A stretch of DNA of 64,000 bases from Endothia cerciana (lineage: Eukaryota > Ascomycota > Sordariomycetes > Diaporthales > Cryphonectriaceae). The DNA lies in contig JALRMH010000008.1 in assembly GCA_026119935.1 (NCBI GenBank), forward strand, positions 744,001 to 808,000, given 5' to 3'. Position numbers and translations under genes: made by a program. The first letter of the stretch is position 1; every line of letters starts with the position of its first letter. Below the pieces are notes generated by a model. It worked only from the letters and a program-made list of their open reading frames with translations, ran no database searches and was not told the DNA's origin. Shown piece after piece: positions 1 to 11,197 of the stretch.

Positions 1-472
1 AGGGGAAAGCCATTGACCTTGCCCGGTAGGTTCGCATTCTCCATGGTGGAAGGACGCATCTTCGCGTGGCAGACCCTTGGGCCGCCGGCAGCCACAATGG
101 CCTCCTAACAAGTTCTTGCGCGGTACAGTGCGATGTTGAACCGACAATGGCCAAGAGGTCTACCTTTGAGCTGGTCCCAGTTCCAGCCTTTGTCCTTGCA
201 ATGTGAAAAGACGACGGCATGGTCGGGCGACGTTGAATTAAGCGCCTGGCTGAGGTAAGCATTTTGCTGGCCCTGCTCTGCTGAATACATGTGCTTGACC
301 GCCTTCCTCGTGCATCCCTGATTCACCCTCGAGGGGCTGCCAGGCTTAGAGAGGGCAGCAATGAGAAGGGCGGGAGAGTATGACCTGATGACTCGATCTG
401 CGGTGAGATATGACTGCTTGTGAGATGCCTTTATGAGGGCTGCCTGAGATAAGGAAATCCCAATCTCGGAAG

Positions 473-610
473 ATGGTCCGTAGGCTGACGACCATGGGAA
501 GATCCGCGCAGGAGCGCGAAGTCTCCGAGGACGAGGTCGTAGAAAAGGTGGACAACCTGCAGGTCCTGCGGCACTGGCCTGATCATCCCAATTTGACAGT
601 GGCGGTCTGA
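473..610 (+). CDS. Possible small ORF or exon, 45 residues
   Basis: A short plus-strand frame opens with ATG at 473 and has a second ATG at 494 in a strong ACCATGG context, ending with TGA at 608-610. The predicted peptide is rich in alternating charged residues (for example EREVSEDEVVEKVDNLQVL), as expected of a helix, unlike translations of the surrounding DNA. It could be a terminal exon of a gene reaching outside the part I can resolve, a short translated ORF, or chance. No family is recognised. Confidence 0.15.
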   Translation: MVRRLTTMGRSAQEREVSEDEVVEKVDNLQVLRHWPDHPNLTVAV

Positions 611-1609
611 AACGTCGGGGTCGGTACCGTATTTGAGATGCTGGAGGCCAGCTGTTGCTATGTGATGATGGGTGCAGACCTGGGCCGGAGCCAGCGATCA
701 GATACTGCACCGAGCTCCAACCAACACTTGAGATGCTCAGGGCCGGACGGAGGAACACAGATGATTCCAGACCGCTGTCGAACTCTAACTTGATTAAGAG
801 GGACCCGCCGGCGTAGGTTGGAAATAAGCTTCCGTGAGCACTGGGGTGGACCAGCAACACCGAGTAATGAATGAAAAGGCGGACCCACGCCCAAGTTGAC
901 CAGCAAGCGCCTGCGAACGCGCAGCCAACAGAGGCCAGCAAAGCGCGAGGGTGCGTCGAGGAGAGGCCGCCCAAGGTGGTCGGGGCCAAAAGGCAGGGGG
1001 CCAGCGTCAGCAGCCAATTTGCGAAGAGGTGCACGGTCGGTCAGTCAGTCAATCACTGGGCCGCAGATCGTGGCGTGGGGTCGTAGACATCAAATCTGTC
1101 AGAGGGTTTGTTGGCTGCGAGTTGAACAATGGATGCGACATGGAGTATGCACCAATGATGCAGCAACACAGCCCTCCTGGGCTATGGTGCGTGTTTGCGG
1201 CTAAAAATACGTACTACAACACGCTACCGTCCGCGTAATGCAGGTGTAGATGCCCGCCCACAGGCCCGTATTCCACAGCACCTGCAGAGGGGGCCTTGCC
1301 CCAGGCACTCTAGCGGATGTCGGGTGGCCAAACCAGCACGGTAACACGGTGAAAGCCGCTGCCGCCAAGACATTCTGCCGCAGTCACAGGCGCAATGCTG
1401 CTGGGGCGCAGCTGAAACCAATGGACCCCCAGGGCCCTGGACCCTGGCACACCTCTCACCCAGGACCCTGCGTGCATCACATCCCTCCCCGTTCCCTTCC
1501 CTGATGCCGGTGTCACTCACCTTCTTTCTTGTGTTCCTGGAATTTAAATAGCGACTCCCCTTCCTCCCCCTTTTTCAACCTGCGCCTACCATCAACAAAG
1601 ACAAACAAT

Positions 1610-1637
1610 CACACACACACACACACTCTCTCTCTCT
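1610..1637. repeat. (CA)n followed by (TC)n microsatellite
   Basis: A perfect CA dinucleotide run (1610-1626) passes directly into a TC run (1627-1637). It lies about 80 bases before the CYSTM start codon, in the likely 5' leader. Confidence 0.9.
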
Positions 1638-1715
1638 ACCTATCGTGGCAACAGAAAGCAGCCCGCCGACTCTCATTGATCCGATAACCCCACCTCGTTA
1701 ATTATCAACACCAAA

Positions 1716-2249
1716 ATGCCTGCCGAGTCGATGGAAATGCAGCCCAACATGGCCGCCCAGCCTCCCATGTCCACCGAGCAGCCTGTAAGCACCCAGTCCA
1801 CAACCAATTGATTCGTCTTTCCGGGCAGAAAAGTCTCCGTTCGTCATCTCGGCGGGGTCGCTAGAGTCGCTTGGCGATCGTGTCAAGACCTTGGCGCCCA
1901 GACAGGCCCCTCCCTGGGCCTGGGCCGCCTCGGGGCCTGGGCCGAGTCTAATGATGGCACCCTCGCGATGGTGTCGTCGTCAACCTAAAGAGAAACACCC
2001 ATGCTGACCTGCCCGCGTCACAGAAAGCCGAGGAGCCGATGTCGATGTCCCTGCGTGGTGGTGGCTGCATCGAGGACGTGAGTTATCGCGCTACCCCCGC
2101 CCGTCCTTTCCATCCCCCCCCCTCCCTTTCAAGCAACGAACAAGCACGACTGACTTTGTCCCGTAAAATAGCTCTGCTGCTGCTGCTGTGCCGCCGAGGC
2201 ATGCTGCTGCTTGGACTGCTTCCTCTGTGGCGAGGCCGCTGCCAACTAG
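1716..2249 (+). CDS. Small cysteine-rich CYSTM-like protein
   Basis: This is a 66-residue protein made of three short exons: 1716-1784, 2024-2077 and 2172-2249. All junctions are phase 0, with donors GTAAGC and GTGAGT and acceptors CACAG and AATAG. The N-terminus is Met/Pro/Gln-rich, the middle contains RGGGCIED, and the last exon encodes a dense cysteine block (LCCCCCAAEACCCLDCF) ending with GEAAAN. A polar N-terminus, a Gly-rich hinge and a terminal Cys-rich hydrophobic stretch match the CYSTM (cysteine-rich transmembrane module) family, tail-anchored proteins linked to stress tolerance in eukaryotes. The ATG is in a CCAAAATG context. Each exon is too short to be found as a long ORF, so the gene is easily missed. 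Family assignment is by pattern only. Confidence 0.75.
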
Positions 2250-2622
2250 AGGAGGGCCAGCTTGTTCGACCACGACCGTCACGAGAAAGGAGGACGTCGG
2301 GAGGCGGAAGGGGGATATATTTTGATACCACACTACCACTACCACTACCAATACCATAAGACCAAGCCTTTTGAAACCAAAACACCTACAAGAGTGACAG
2401 ATCACTTGCGGCCCGTGGATGTGTCAAAACTAGATGCGGCTCTTCTACCGTACTGCTGTGTCTGCCTTGTCATTCCCATCGAAAGTTGTTCTCCCTGGTC
2501 GAGCGGGACTACGGCTCGGGGCGTCTGAGCTGCGGGATGTAATTATATGTCATTAATCAGGAGACACTATCCATGACAACGAGGAGCATATACAGGGGTA
2601 TCTCCACCGGGGCCGCCAGCCT
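2250..2622. other. Spacer between convergent genes
   Basis: This spacer contains the likely 3' ends of the CYSTM gene and of the spherulin-4 gene on the opposite strand, including a short (CAC/TAC) repetitive stretch near 2330-2356. No gene was seen. Confidence 0.5.
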
Positions 2623-3690
2623 TTAATAGGTCTGCAGGTTTAGGTATATAAAAGCAGCACACGCCCACGGCAACCACCTGACCCAACTGGACCCGCCCGT
2701 CAACACCACCGCCTCGTTCGCCACGCTCAGCAGCTTCCCCACGTTGCCGATCGTCGCCGGCGAGATTGTGGTGTTGTGCCAGCTGCCGCTGGTGAAATAC
2801 GTGCTGTGTACGCCCAACTCGACAACGCCGTCGATCTGCCGCCTCAGGCTCGCCATCGTCGCGTTGGGCGGCCCGACGAACTCGTGCACGATGACCACCG
2901 TCTGCGGCAGGAATGCCGGGTCGTGCGGCAGCCCGTCCCCGCTGCTCAGGGACGCGTACTCAAAGGGCGCGTACGGTTCCGGGCAGTCCCACGAGACCCC
3001 GGACGCGGCCGGGTCCGAGGTGTAGCACGTCTCCTTGGTCACCACCGCGCTGGCCAGCCGGAACAGCTGTGCCTCGTAGGTGGCGTTGGCCACGGTGCCC
3101 GCGTTGAGCACCACCGTGTACCGGCCCCTGTCCCCGTCCGGCTTCGCGCCGAAGGTGGCGTTGGCGAAGCCCACCAGGTCCGCGTACGTGGTGTAGTTCC
3201 CGCCGGCCGCGCCGACCTCGTCGAACCACAGCCCATGTATGCTGATGTTGGCCGTCCCGCCCGCCGTCCACGTCGGCGCCGACTCCCACGCCGCCCACTC
3301 CGCGATGTCGGCCCGGACGTCCGCGGCCGGGCGCGCGCCGTAGTCGGTCCAGACGTACCCCATCGTCTGGGCGTTGTGCAGCCCGTTGATGGCCGCGAGG
3401 TGCGTGGCCCAGTCGCGGTTGCACCCGTGCGGGATGTAGTTGGTGTCGTTGTAGACGTTGCAGTAGCCCCCGTTGAAGCCCGTCGGGTCCGAGGTGTTGA
3501 GGGGCCCGCTGTTGGGGTTGATGACGACGTAGAAGTGCAGGTGCGGGCTCGCCTTGATGGCGTCGACGGCCGCCTGCCAGTCCGGGTTCGTCCACGTTGA
3601 GTTGCCCGGGTAGACGTACAGCGGCACCATCACGTCGGTCCGCGCGAGGGCCGCGGCCGCGAGGGCCGCGAGGCCGAGTAAGCCGCGCAT
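2623..3690 (-). CDS. Secreted spherulation-specific family 4 (spherulin-4) protein
   Basis: A single-exon gene for a 355-residue protein. I chose the ATG at 3690 because it starts a clear signal peptide (MRGLLGLAALAAAALA) just before the conserved domain; the frame stays open upstream to 3933 but that part is low-complexity. The mature protein begins with VMVPLYVYPG and contains VVINPNSGPLN, GYVWTDYGARP, IHGLWFDEVG and VVIVHEFVGP, the order typical of the spherulation-specific family 4 (TIM-barrel-like) found in slime moulds and fungi. Several N-x-S/T sites fit secretion. The C-terminus ends in an unusual hydrophobic tail (WLPWACAAFIYLNLQTY) that could be a membrane or GPI-type signal, though I cannot show a cleavage site. 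The biochemical function of the family is not established. Coding GC is very high. Confidence 0.85.
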   Translation of the reverse strand: MRGLLGLAALAAAALARTDVMVPLYVYPGNSTWTNPDWQAAVDAIKASPHLHFYVVINPNSGPLNTSDPTGFNGGYCNVYNDTNYIPHGCNRDWATHLAAINGLHNAQTMGYVWTDYGARPAADVRADIAEWAAWESAPTWTAGGTANISIHGLWFDEVGAAGGNYTTYADLVGFANATFGAKPDGDRGRYTVVLNAGTVANATYEAQLFRLASAVVTKETCYTSDPAASGVSWDCPEPYAPFEYASLSSGDGLPHDPAFLPQTVVIVHEFVGPPNATMASLRRQIDGVVELGVHSTYFTSGSWHNTTISPATIGNVGKLLSVANEAVVLTGGSSWVRWLPWACAAFIYLNLQTY

Positions 3691-5269
3691 GTGGAGGGGT
3701 GGCCGATGGCGACAGCTAACCTGCGGCGAGGGGGGGGCCCCGGGGTCTTCCAAGGTCCTCAAGCTTGTGGGTGGCGGGTTGACCGTGCGCGTGAAACACA
3801 AATTAAGCCTCTCCGACCCCTCCGTCACGTACCAGGCCGAACCAGTGCGATTGCTCCCAGCCTCGTCGTGAGCGGCATTGGGCGTGAGGCGTAAATAACC
3901 GTTGGAACGTTCAGCGGGTTGGCTTCGGAGCACAGCTTCGGGTGGTGTTGTCGTTGCCGGATCATGAAAGGGGGAGCAGGCAGACCATCAAACATCAGAA
4001 GATGCAAAAAAGGAAGAAAGAAAAAAAAACAAGGAGGAAGAAAAAGAAGAGGGCAGCCCTGAGACTTTGACAGGGCCACCATGTAAGTTTTCAAGCCTCC
4101 TGGCATGAACCACACACAACTGCCCGGCAGGGCGGAACCTGCCAAAAGACTCCGAAAAAGGGGCAGTCGCTGCGCGTCGCGTACATCAAGAAGTTAGGAG
4201 AAGTAGTGGCGCCCACTAGCCCGGCCCGTTAAAAAAAAAGTCTGAACCAGGCGGTTCGAGTGGGAGAGGCAGAGGGGGAGAGGGAGGCCTGCGGGCTAGA
4301 ACGTCGTTGGAAGCGCTGCAGGTGCTTGCGGCATTGCCCACGAACTTGGCGTAGGCGCTCAGCCTGGCGTGCCTGGGAAGGGCTTGTTTCGTGATACTAC
4401 AAAAGACGCTGGCTCCCAGTATGAGGAGGTGGCGCATATATCGGCGTGGGGGTGCGTGTTGAGCCGCCACGCCGGAGGACGTCTTTCGAGGAAAGCAAAA
4501 CACGGCCCGTATATTGGAGGTAGATCTGGAAAGCACCGCTGCTCAACCTGATGCGACGCCGGTGTGGGGCACATGCATACCATCGAGCGGCAGCAATAGT
4601 GCCTCCCCTAGCTCATTATTTATTGCCCGGGGGCAGGGTCGCAATTCTCGTATCTGCCCGTCGCTGTCAGGTACCAATATACCTCGGCACAGGCAAGTAC
4701 GGGACCATTTCTGAGTCTCGTCACGGCGACTCCCACCATGCCTCAGGCGCGCCTGACTCCAGAATCACCGTGCCCTCGGTAGCTCCAGCCTGCTCATGGG
4801 TCTCTACAATGTCGCCAGGTCTTTAGGGCCGGCCAGCATTTATGGCGGGCCTTCCATCCATCTCGCTATATCGTCCTTGCAGGCTTCACCACTGCGTTGG
4901 ACGTCTAAGGTATAGAACCCTTACAGCGTAGGTCCTGCTCGGCGTCCTCGGTTCCGTATGGCCAGGCTGCACGATCCTTACATTCCTGCTCCTTGACTCC
5001 GAGAGACGGGTGCGCCTCTTGGACATAATACGACCCACTCCGCCTGTGTCCGTGGCTGCTGCTGTGTTGATGCCTCGACCGTGTCCGCGACCTCTCGGCG
5101 TCGACGCCGTCATACCAGGCTGCTCCCGGACCGGGCTCCTGCTTGTGAGCGACGGAATTTGAGATGCAGCGGGATAATACATCCTGCAGCGTTGCCAGTG
5201 GCCATGCGCGCCCGGCGGGAGTTGATTTTTTTGGGGGTGAGGAGGATGTGGAATGCTCTTCACCGGGCC

Positions 5270-5285
5270 GGGGGGGGGGGGGGGG
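5270..5285. repeat. Poly-G run (16 G)
   Basis: An uninterrupted run of 16 guanines in intergenic DNA, preceded by GGGCC. Confidence 0.85.
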
Positions 5286-5628
5286 AAGGTTGTCGTGTGT
5301 GAGATGTACACAGCTGCAAGAAGAACCCAGCTATCGATTCAACAACGATGCCCCTTATGGTGCCACCACTGAGGTTTAGGCTCGAGGGTGGTCTGTCAGA
5401 GCTGGCGGTCAGGGTCATGGTGATCGTCTGGCAGGCGTGGAGGGACGCGGGTCAGGACGGGGTCGGAGTTAGGGGGAGGCATCTTGACGTCTCATGTCAC
5501 CATTCTGAGGCTTGAAGTCCCAAGGATTAATTCACATCGCCGAAAGGATAGATATCAGAGACCAGGCTGGAGGTGAGCGAACGAGCGCACGGCGACGATG
5601 GCTGCGTCTTGCTAATCCTGAAATCAAG

Positions 5629-5642
5629 CCCCCCCCCCCCCC
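5629..5642. repeat. Poly-C run (14 C)
   Basis: An uninterrupted run of 14 cytosines in intergenic DNA, followed by GGGG. Confidence 0.85.
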
Positions 5643-5971
5643 GGGGCGAACCTTGGTTGAGCACCGTCGTGACATCGACACCGGAGCGAACGACTGATTT
5701 TAGGTCAGAGAGCTCAGAGAGAGTCGCAGTACATATGCCCGAGAAGCACCTCTGCTCCAGATTGGGTCCTACAGGTTATCCTGCCGATCTCAACCTGCTT
5801 GTAAACAGCCCGGGTGCATGCCATTCCCTTACAACTAGGCATGCGAAAGCGGCAGGCCGAGACAATTTGAAACAGCCCACGTCATTGGTGAATAGGCAGA
5901 CATTGGCGTCTTGTTAAGATTATATCAAAGTTCTCCCGTCTCAGCAACGACGCTACTTCATCGCACCTCCT

Positions 5972-7279
5972 CTAGGCTGCATACGCACCACCACCATACC
6001 CAGCAGGCGGGTGCATCTTGTCGGGCACCTCAACGATACTCTCATAGTAGTCCGGGTTGTCACTCCCCGCCCATGTCGCCTTGATCGCTGGTGACACCGT
6101 CCGCCCGCTCGGGCTCTCGATATTCAAATTCGGCGCGGGGTAGACGGGGTATGATGGGCCGTCGTTCATCACGCCGTCGTAGCTCTCGTTATAGTACCAC
6201 GAGTCAAAGGCGCCGTATGTCGCGCTGTCCCACTCCCGCACGGTGTCGCCAGTCGTCTCGGCAACGAACGAGAACACATTCGCGCCCACGTCCCACCGCC
6301 CGAGGGTGTGGAGATCCCAGTTCGCCTCCACGGTCGCGATGTCGGAGTAGTGGTTGTAGTAGTTGCTGTCGGTCGTGCCGACGAGTTCGGCCGGGACGGC
6401 GTCGCCCAGGAGGATGGCGAGCACACGGTTCTGGATCGCGTACGAGGAGTTCTCGTCGAAGGTGACAAGGACGAGCGTGTTATTCATGAACCGCGTGTCA
6501 TTGAGCAGCGGCTCCAGGAAGTTCCGCGTCCATTCGCCCGCCACGGTGACCGAGGTGTCGTGCCCGTCGTCCGTCATGTTGGGTGTAATGAACATCCACT
6601 GCGGCAGGGTCTCGTTCTCGAGGTCCTCGTAGAACTTCGTCAGGTTCTTCATGACCGACAGGCGGTCAGCATCATTCGAGTTACCGTCGTAAATAACGGC
6701 CGGGTTGTGCTTGCGCACGTAGTCGTTGGCGCCCGTGGCCTGGTTGACCCAGGCAAAGCCCTCGAACCCGGAGTAGGGCATGTCTTCCTGGTACTCGGCC
6801 CACGCGATGTTCTTCTCCTCGAGCAGGTCGACAATCGTCGAGATGTTGGCATCAAGGAAGTTGAAATTGTCGTTGTCCATACCGAAGTAGTCGCCGCCGT
6901 GCGAGGCGATGTAATTGGGCTGGGACGGATGCGTCAGGCCGAAGTAGTTCTCAAGCGTGATCCCTTGCTTGGCGAGCCAGGCCAGGTTTGCTTGTTGAAG
7001 TCCATGTCATGTCAGCGGGTAAACCTCGTGAGGGTGCGGGCGGGCGCAGAAAGTTCACTCACGGTCACCGATTGCGAGATCATAATCCGTGTTCTCGTTC
7101 CAGATGATGGCAATGCGGTCGAACGCTTTGCCCTTGATATTGCTCACAGGACTGGACGTCTTGGCGGTGGCTTGAGCAGCGTGCACGGCTGCTGTAGAGG
7201 TGGCCGTATAGCTGTAGTACTCTTGGGCAACGGTAGGGCCGGTGGCCGCAGCCAGGAGGGCGAGGACCTGGGATCTCAT
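5972..7279 (-). CDS. Secreted acid phosphatase (PHOA-like phosphoesterase family)
   Basis: Two exons, 7279-7063 and 6990-5972 (intron 6991-7062, donor GTGAGT, acceptor AACAAG), give 411 residues. The protein starts with a signal peptide (MRSQVLALLAAATGPTVAQ). Conserved blocks are IAIIWNENTDYD near residue 60, DPNLAWLAKQGITLENYF across the splice junction, THPSQPNYIASHGGDYFGM, ITPNMTDDGHDTSV and LVLVTFDENSSY. These match fungal PHOA-type acid phosphatases of the phosphoesterase family (Pfam PF04185), which release phosphate from organic phosphoesters outside the cell. Length agrees with the family and multiple N-glycosylation sites are present. The splice junction is supported because it restores the conserved DPNL motif. 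The C-terminus is PAGYGGGAYAA with no membrane anchor visible. Confidence 0.9.
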
Positions 7280-9037
7280 GGCTGATGCCTGGCTTGAGAC
7301 GGGCGAGGACTGATTGAATACTAGCACACCCCACGACGCAGAACCCGCGAGACCTCAGAAGCACGGCCTGGCGCGGATGAGGCCATTTTATACCACGTCC
7401 ACCCCCGCCAGATAGGGTAACATCAACCTCACAGCTTCACCGAGGCCGGTGGGGTTCTCGCTGTACCTGAGAAGGCATCATGGCGTTGTCCAAGGGTCCA
7501 GGATGGCAGAGTGTGGGAAGTCTGCATAAGGCCCCCAGGAGCACGAGGGCAGTTTGGTTCGCTGGCAGGGTGCCGAATGTAACCCCGTCTACCCCATCTA
7601 CAAGGCCCGCCAATGCGAGTCGCTGAATACCAAATGCTCGGGTGTGGGCTGAGGGGCTCCATGGCCGGCGACTCGGTTTGTTGCGTTCTAATGGGCGAAG
7701 CGAAACACAAACGTCTGTCCGGAGCCATCCCGTTCCCATGTCCCATGGTATCGACTCCCAGTACTCCAGTCGGAAGCTTATCGGCGTGCAAGAGAGGCCA
7801 TGCTTCTCTCATACTGATCCTTCGACGGCTGTGTTGTTATGGCCTTCGTACCAAACCCATGAGGACCCACCTCCGACTCGCCTACCAGTCTAGAGTCCTC
7901 AGCGAGAGACTTCTTGACAGCCTCCAGAGGGGGTGGCCATCCATCCCCGTGCCGTCATCCGGAGTACAGCATGAGGATAGGATCGAGGTCATGAGAAGAA
8001 CAAATGGTGTCAAAACTGGTGTCAGCAGCGGGGCAGGCTGGTGCGTCCGAAATTGGAAGGTGACCACAATGTTGCAGTGGTCTTGCTTGCGGATGGTTAA
8101 GACCGGGCATGTCCAGATCACACACGTGGGTCGTGTTTCCCCAGGGGATTGGCATAATAACCCCGGATAAGTCTTGAACCGATCTGCGCAACAGGCGCTA
8201 AACCACCGAGGATTCTCGTGCACTAGGTAACCAATTCGCAGGGGGTCTCTTTACTTCCAACCCCCGACGTAGGTCTGCAATGTCGTTTTAATCCAGGCTG
8301 GGTGTGAATGTTCGGAAACGTCTTTTAAGACAGATCGGGTCCTCGAGAACCTGTTCCATGCTGAGACACTTGTAGCTGGTTGGACCAAGGAGGTCGCCCG
8401 CCGAGGCGTTGACGGCCTGCGGGAGGCTTTTCGAACCATTGAAGTGAATTGATGATTGGCAGTATCGTCCCGGACGGCGTGTAGCCTGACCCATCGATGC
8501 TCGCCGCTTCAAAAGCGGTGAGGGTACCAGCCTTCGGGAGGATCACCGCCCTCAAAAGGTGGTTTCTAGACGCCAATTGCAGTGCTCCAGCAGTATCGCT
8601 CGTGAGCCGTCACGCGCAAATGGAAAGACAAGACAGGGAAAAAAGACCAGCCCAAGTACTCTGTTATCGAACGTGAAGTCGCCGCACGATCTGGCCAAGA
8701 CTGGAGAGCAATTCGGTAGATCACAGGCGAAGTTGAGAGGAGTACCGTACTTAGTACCTACCATACGTCCCTACCTCGTGTTCGCCCAGCCAGTCCCTTG
8801 CTTAGGTAAGCAGGAGGCGCCCTGAAGCTCTGACCCGTGCGCCCGCGGAAGACAGACGGCGACGCGTCGCGTCTCGAGGAAGAAGACCCACCACTTAATC
8901 CAGCAACCTGCGTTGCACTCTCTCGCCTGCAGCCACGAGGACAGCTTCACAGAACCACGTCTCTTTTCTTTCTTTCTTTCCCCTTATCCATTTCAATCTC
9001 CACTTCGTGGTGTCCGATCGACTGCACAGGCTTCAAA
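7280..9037. other. Divergent intergenic region: acid phosphatase and RFC3 promoters
   Basis: No gene was recognised in 1.76 kb. A 185-codon plus-strand frame at 7613-8170 looks non-coding. The last 100 bases before RFC3 are rich in CTTT repeats typical of fungal leaders, and an ACGCGT box lies at 8862-8867. Confidence 0.5.
8862..8867. promoter_or_regulatory. ACGCGT (MCB-like) box upstream of RFC3
   Basis: The palindrome ACGCGT lies 176 bases upstream of the RFC3 start. In yeasts this hexamer (MluI cell-cycle box) binds MBF and drives G1/S expression of replication genes. That role here is inference, since single hexamers also occur by chance. Confidence 0.3.
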
Positions 9038-10340
9038 ATGTCCGATTACGAGGACGAGATGGATGTGGACGCTCCTGCGCCGGCCAAAGACATCACCTTT
9101 TCCTCTGACAACACCGCAAAGGGCAAGCGGAGCGCTGCTAACCTGCCAGTCGAGGCAGAAGACAGCCTGCCATGGTGAGACTCTCCGGATAGCTACTATT
9201 CGGCTGGTTCGTCTCCCACAAATCAACAAGTAGCTGACATCCGTGCAGGGTCGAGAAGTACCGTCCCGCAACACTCGCCGACGTGTCCGGCCACCAAGAC
9301 ATCCTAGCAACCATCAACAAGTTCGTCGATTCCAACCGCCTCCCCCACCTCCTTCTCTACGGGCCCCCAGGTACAGGCAAGACCTCCACCATCCTTGCCC
9401 TTGCGCGCCGCATCTACGGCGCCGAGAACATGCGCCAGATGGTGCTCGAGCTGAATGCCTCCGACGACCGTGGCATCGATGTAGTGCGCGAGCAGATCAA
9501 GACATTCGCCTCGACAAAACAAATCTTCAGCATGGGGGGCTTCGGCAGGGGCACTAGTACCCTCGCGGCCTACAAGCTGATCATCTTGGACGAGGCGGAT
9601 GCCATGACCAACACGGCGCAGATGGCCTTGCGGCGTATCATGGAGAAGTATACAGCCAACACGCGGTTCTGCATCATCGCAAATTACTCGCATAAGCTAT
9701 CGCCGGCGCTGCTGTCGCGGTGCACAAGGTTCAGGTTCAGCCCACTGAAGGAGGCGGATATACGCGTGCTGGTGGACAAGGTTATCGAGGAAGAGCAGGT
9801 CAAAATACTGCCCGAGGCAACGGACGCGCTGGTCAAGCTGAGCAAGGGTGATATGCGGCGGGCTCTGAATGTGTTGCAGGCATGTCACGCGTCGAGTGGG
9901 TCATATTTATGCCCTTGTGTCTGAAGCAGAGAACTGACAAGCACCTAGGCACACCTTTGCAACCACGAGACGCGCCGAAGATACCAGACAAGGACATTGT
10001 CCGAGAAACTGTCACCGTCGATACCATCTACAACTGCATCGCCGCACCACCACCAGATGCCATCCAAGACATTGTGCAAACCCTTCTTAACACAAGCGAC
10101 GTCACCTCCTGCTTGACAACGATCAGTACCCTCAAGGTCGCCCGAGGACTTGCCCTCGCAGACATCATTACTGCTCTGTCCGAGGAAATTGCGCAACTCA
10201 ATGTCAAACCAGAGGTCATGGTCACGTGGCTGGATGGTCTTGCGAATATCGAGCACAGAGTGGCGGGAGGGGGCTCAGAGAGCGTGCAGACAGGAGCTGT
10301 AGTCGGCGTCATACGGAATGGTGTGGAGCTCATGGGTTGA
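9038..10340 (+). CDS. RFC3: Replication factor C subunit 3 (clamp loader AAA+ ATPase)
   Basis: Three exons, 9038-9174, 9249-9895 and 9949-10340, give 391 residues. The first junction splits the Trp codon of LPW-VEKYRP and the second restores the ACHAS-STPLQPRDAPK run, so both introns are well supported. The protein has an acidic N-terminal tail, Walker A GPPGTGKT (about residues 84-91), Walker B LDEAD, and the SRC motif in LLSRCTRFRF. LNASDDRGIDVVREQIKTF and the C-terminal collar region place it with yeast Rfc3/human RFC5. RFC loads PCNA at primer-template junctions, so the product acts in the nucleus in the same pathway as POLD4 at 47.2 kb. The start ATG is in a CAAAATG context after a CT-rich leader. 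Confidence 0.95.
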
Positions 10341-10540
10341 AGCAGGGTCTCAGGAAAGGAGAGGTAACGATCATTGGGACATATAGATGGGGAGCAAAGA
10401 GCTTACGCATCTTGCATTTGATGGCGTTCTGGTAATGGAACCGTGTACGACTACCTCAAGACTAGATCATGGCTGACTTTCTATAGCCTCTTGCTTACTC
10501 CAAAAAAATCAACTTATTGGTGTTGCTAGGGACGTTCAAT

Positions 10541-11197
10541 TCATCTACCTTCTGCTTCATGGTTACTTGCATTACGGCCTCCATCCTCGGCGAGCAGCCA
10601 CAGGCGCCTCACCCACTGCTCAACAAGCTCATCCGAAGTAGCATAATACCACTTATGGCTTGGGTCCCTCAGATCCGTATCCTCCTCCCTCCTGGCTCGC
10701 TGGTTTTCCAGATCAAGTCGATAAAGAATATGCAGCGTACGAAAATCAGCAACGGTCTCCCTCGCAGACCCATCACCGTTCCTACCAATATACCCCGCCT
10801 CGAACAGGTCGAGTACAAGGTACCACAACTCCTCGCGGCTGGTACTATAGAAGAGGGGCTTACATCCTGGCTGCGCCCGAGTAGGTAGTCTACGTCCAAT
10901 GCTCATGTTCTCGTATTCCCAGCTGGGAATAGGAGTGCGGGGGGTGTGGATGCCCACATCTGCCAGGGCGGCGACTATCTCGCTGGCAGTGTCTTCGGGA
11001 AGGGACTGGATCGCGGAGAGGAGGTATGAAGGGGACTTAAGATGGGCGTGCATGAGGATGGAGTACAACAGGTGCAGTTCGTCGCTGTAAACATGCCAGG
11101 TTCTCCGGAGGGTCTTGCAGATGGAGGCGGGGAAGTTCCAGGCCAGGATGGTCCAGAGGGTGCGTTGGTGGTCTTGGAGGGGCGTCGTGTCTGACAT
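10541..11197 (-). CDS. Hypothetical protein, 218 residues
   Basis: A single open frame starting with MSDTTPLQDHQRTLW and ending at 10541, lying 200 bases downstream of RFC3 on the opposite strand. It has amphipathic helical segments (for example TLRRTWHVYSDELHLLYSIL and ELWYLVLDLFEAGYIGR), no signal peptide, no membrane span and no catalytic motif I recognise. The composition is protein-like throughout (Trp/Tyr-rich, balanced charges) and the leader upstream of the ATG is A-rich, which supports a real gene. The family is unknown to me. Confidence 0.6.
   Translation of the reverse strand: MSDTTPLQDHQRTLWTILAWNFPASICKTLRRTWHVYSDELHLLYSILMHAHLKSPSYLLSAIQSLPEDTASEIVAALADVGIHTPRTPIPSWEYENMSIGRRLPTRAQPGCKPLFYSTSREELWYLVLDLFEAGYIGRNGDGSARETVADFRTLHILYRLDLENQRARREEDTDLRDPSHKWYYATSDELVEQWVRRLWLLAEDGGRNASNHEAEGR

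Larger units (their letters stand above)
1..1715. other. Gene-poor left end and CYSTM promoter/leader
   Basis: No recognisable protein or RNA gene was found in this stretch. A 309-codon open frame on the minus strand (105-1034) has a composition typical of unselected GC-rich DNA and no domain I know. The right-hand 200 bases look like a promoter and 5' leader: pyrimidine-rich sequence, a TTTAAATA box near 1541, then a CA/TC microsatellite and an A-rich stretch before the ATG of the next gene. One short charged reading frame near 473-610 is listed separately. Confidence 0.5.
3691..5971. other. 2.3-kb intergenic region without a recognised gene
   Basis: Short open frames occur on both strands but none has a recognisable domain or consistent splice structure. 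The stretch includes an A-rich purine tract near 4005-4050, a 16-G run, a 14-C run, and the 3' flank of the acid phosphatase gene. Confidence 0.5.

Noticed and set aside
105..1034. A 309-codon open frame on the minus strand
   Set aside because: Ser/Pro/Arg-rich composition of translated GC-rich DNA, no domain and no conserved blocks; other frames there are equally open.
2776..3600. A 274-codon plus-strand frame opposite the spherulin-4 gene
   Set aside because: It is the antisense shadow of a very GC-rich gene; extreme Arg/Val/Gly content.
6308..7285. A 325-codon plus-strand frame opposite the acid phosphatase
   Set aside because: Antisense shadow; the minus strand has the family motifs, a signal peptide and consistent splicing.
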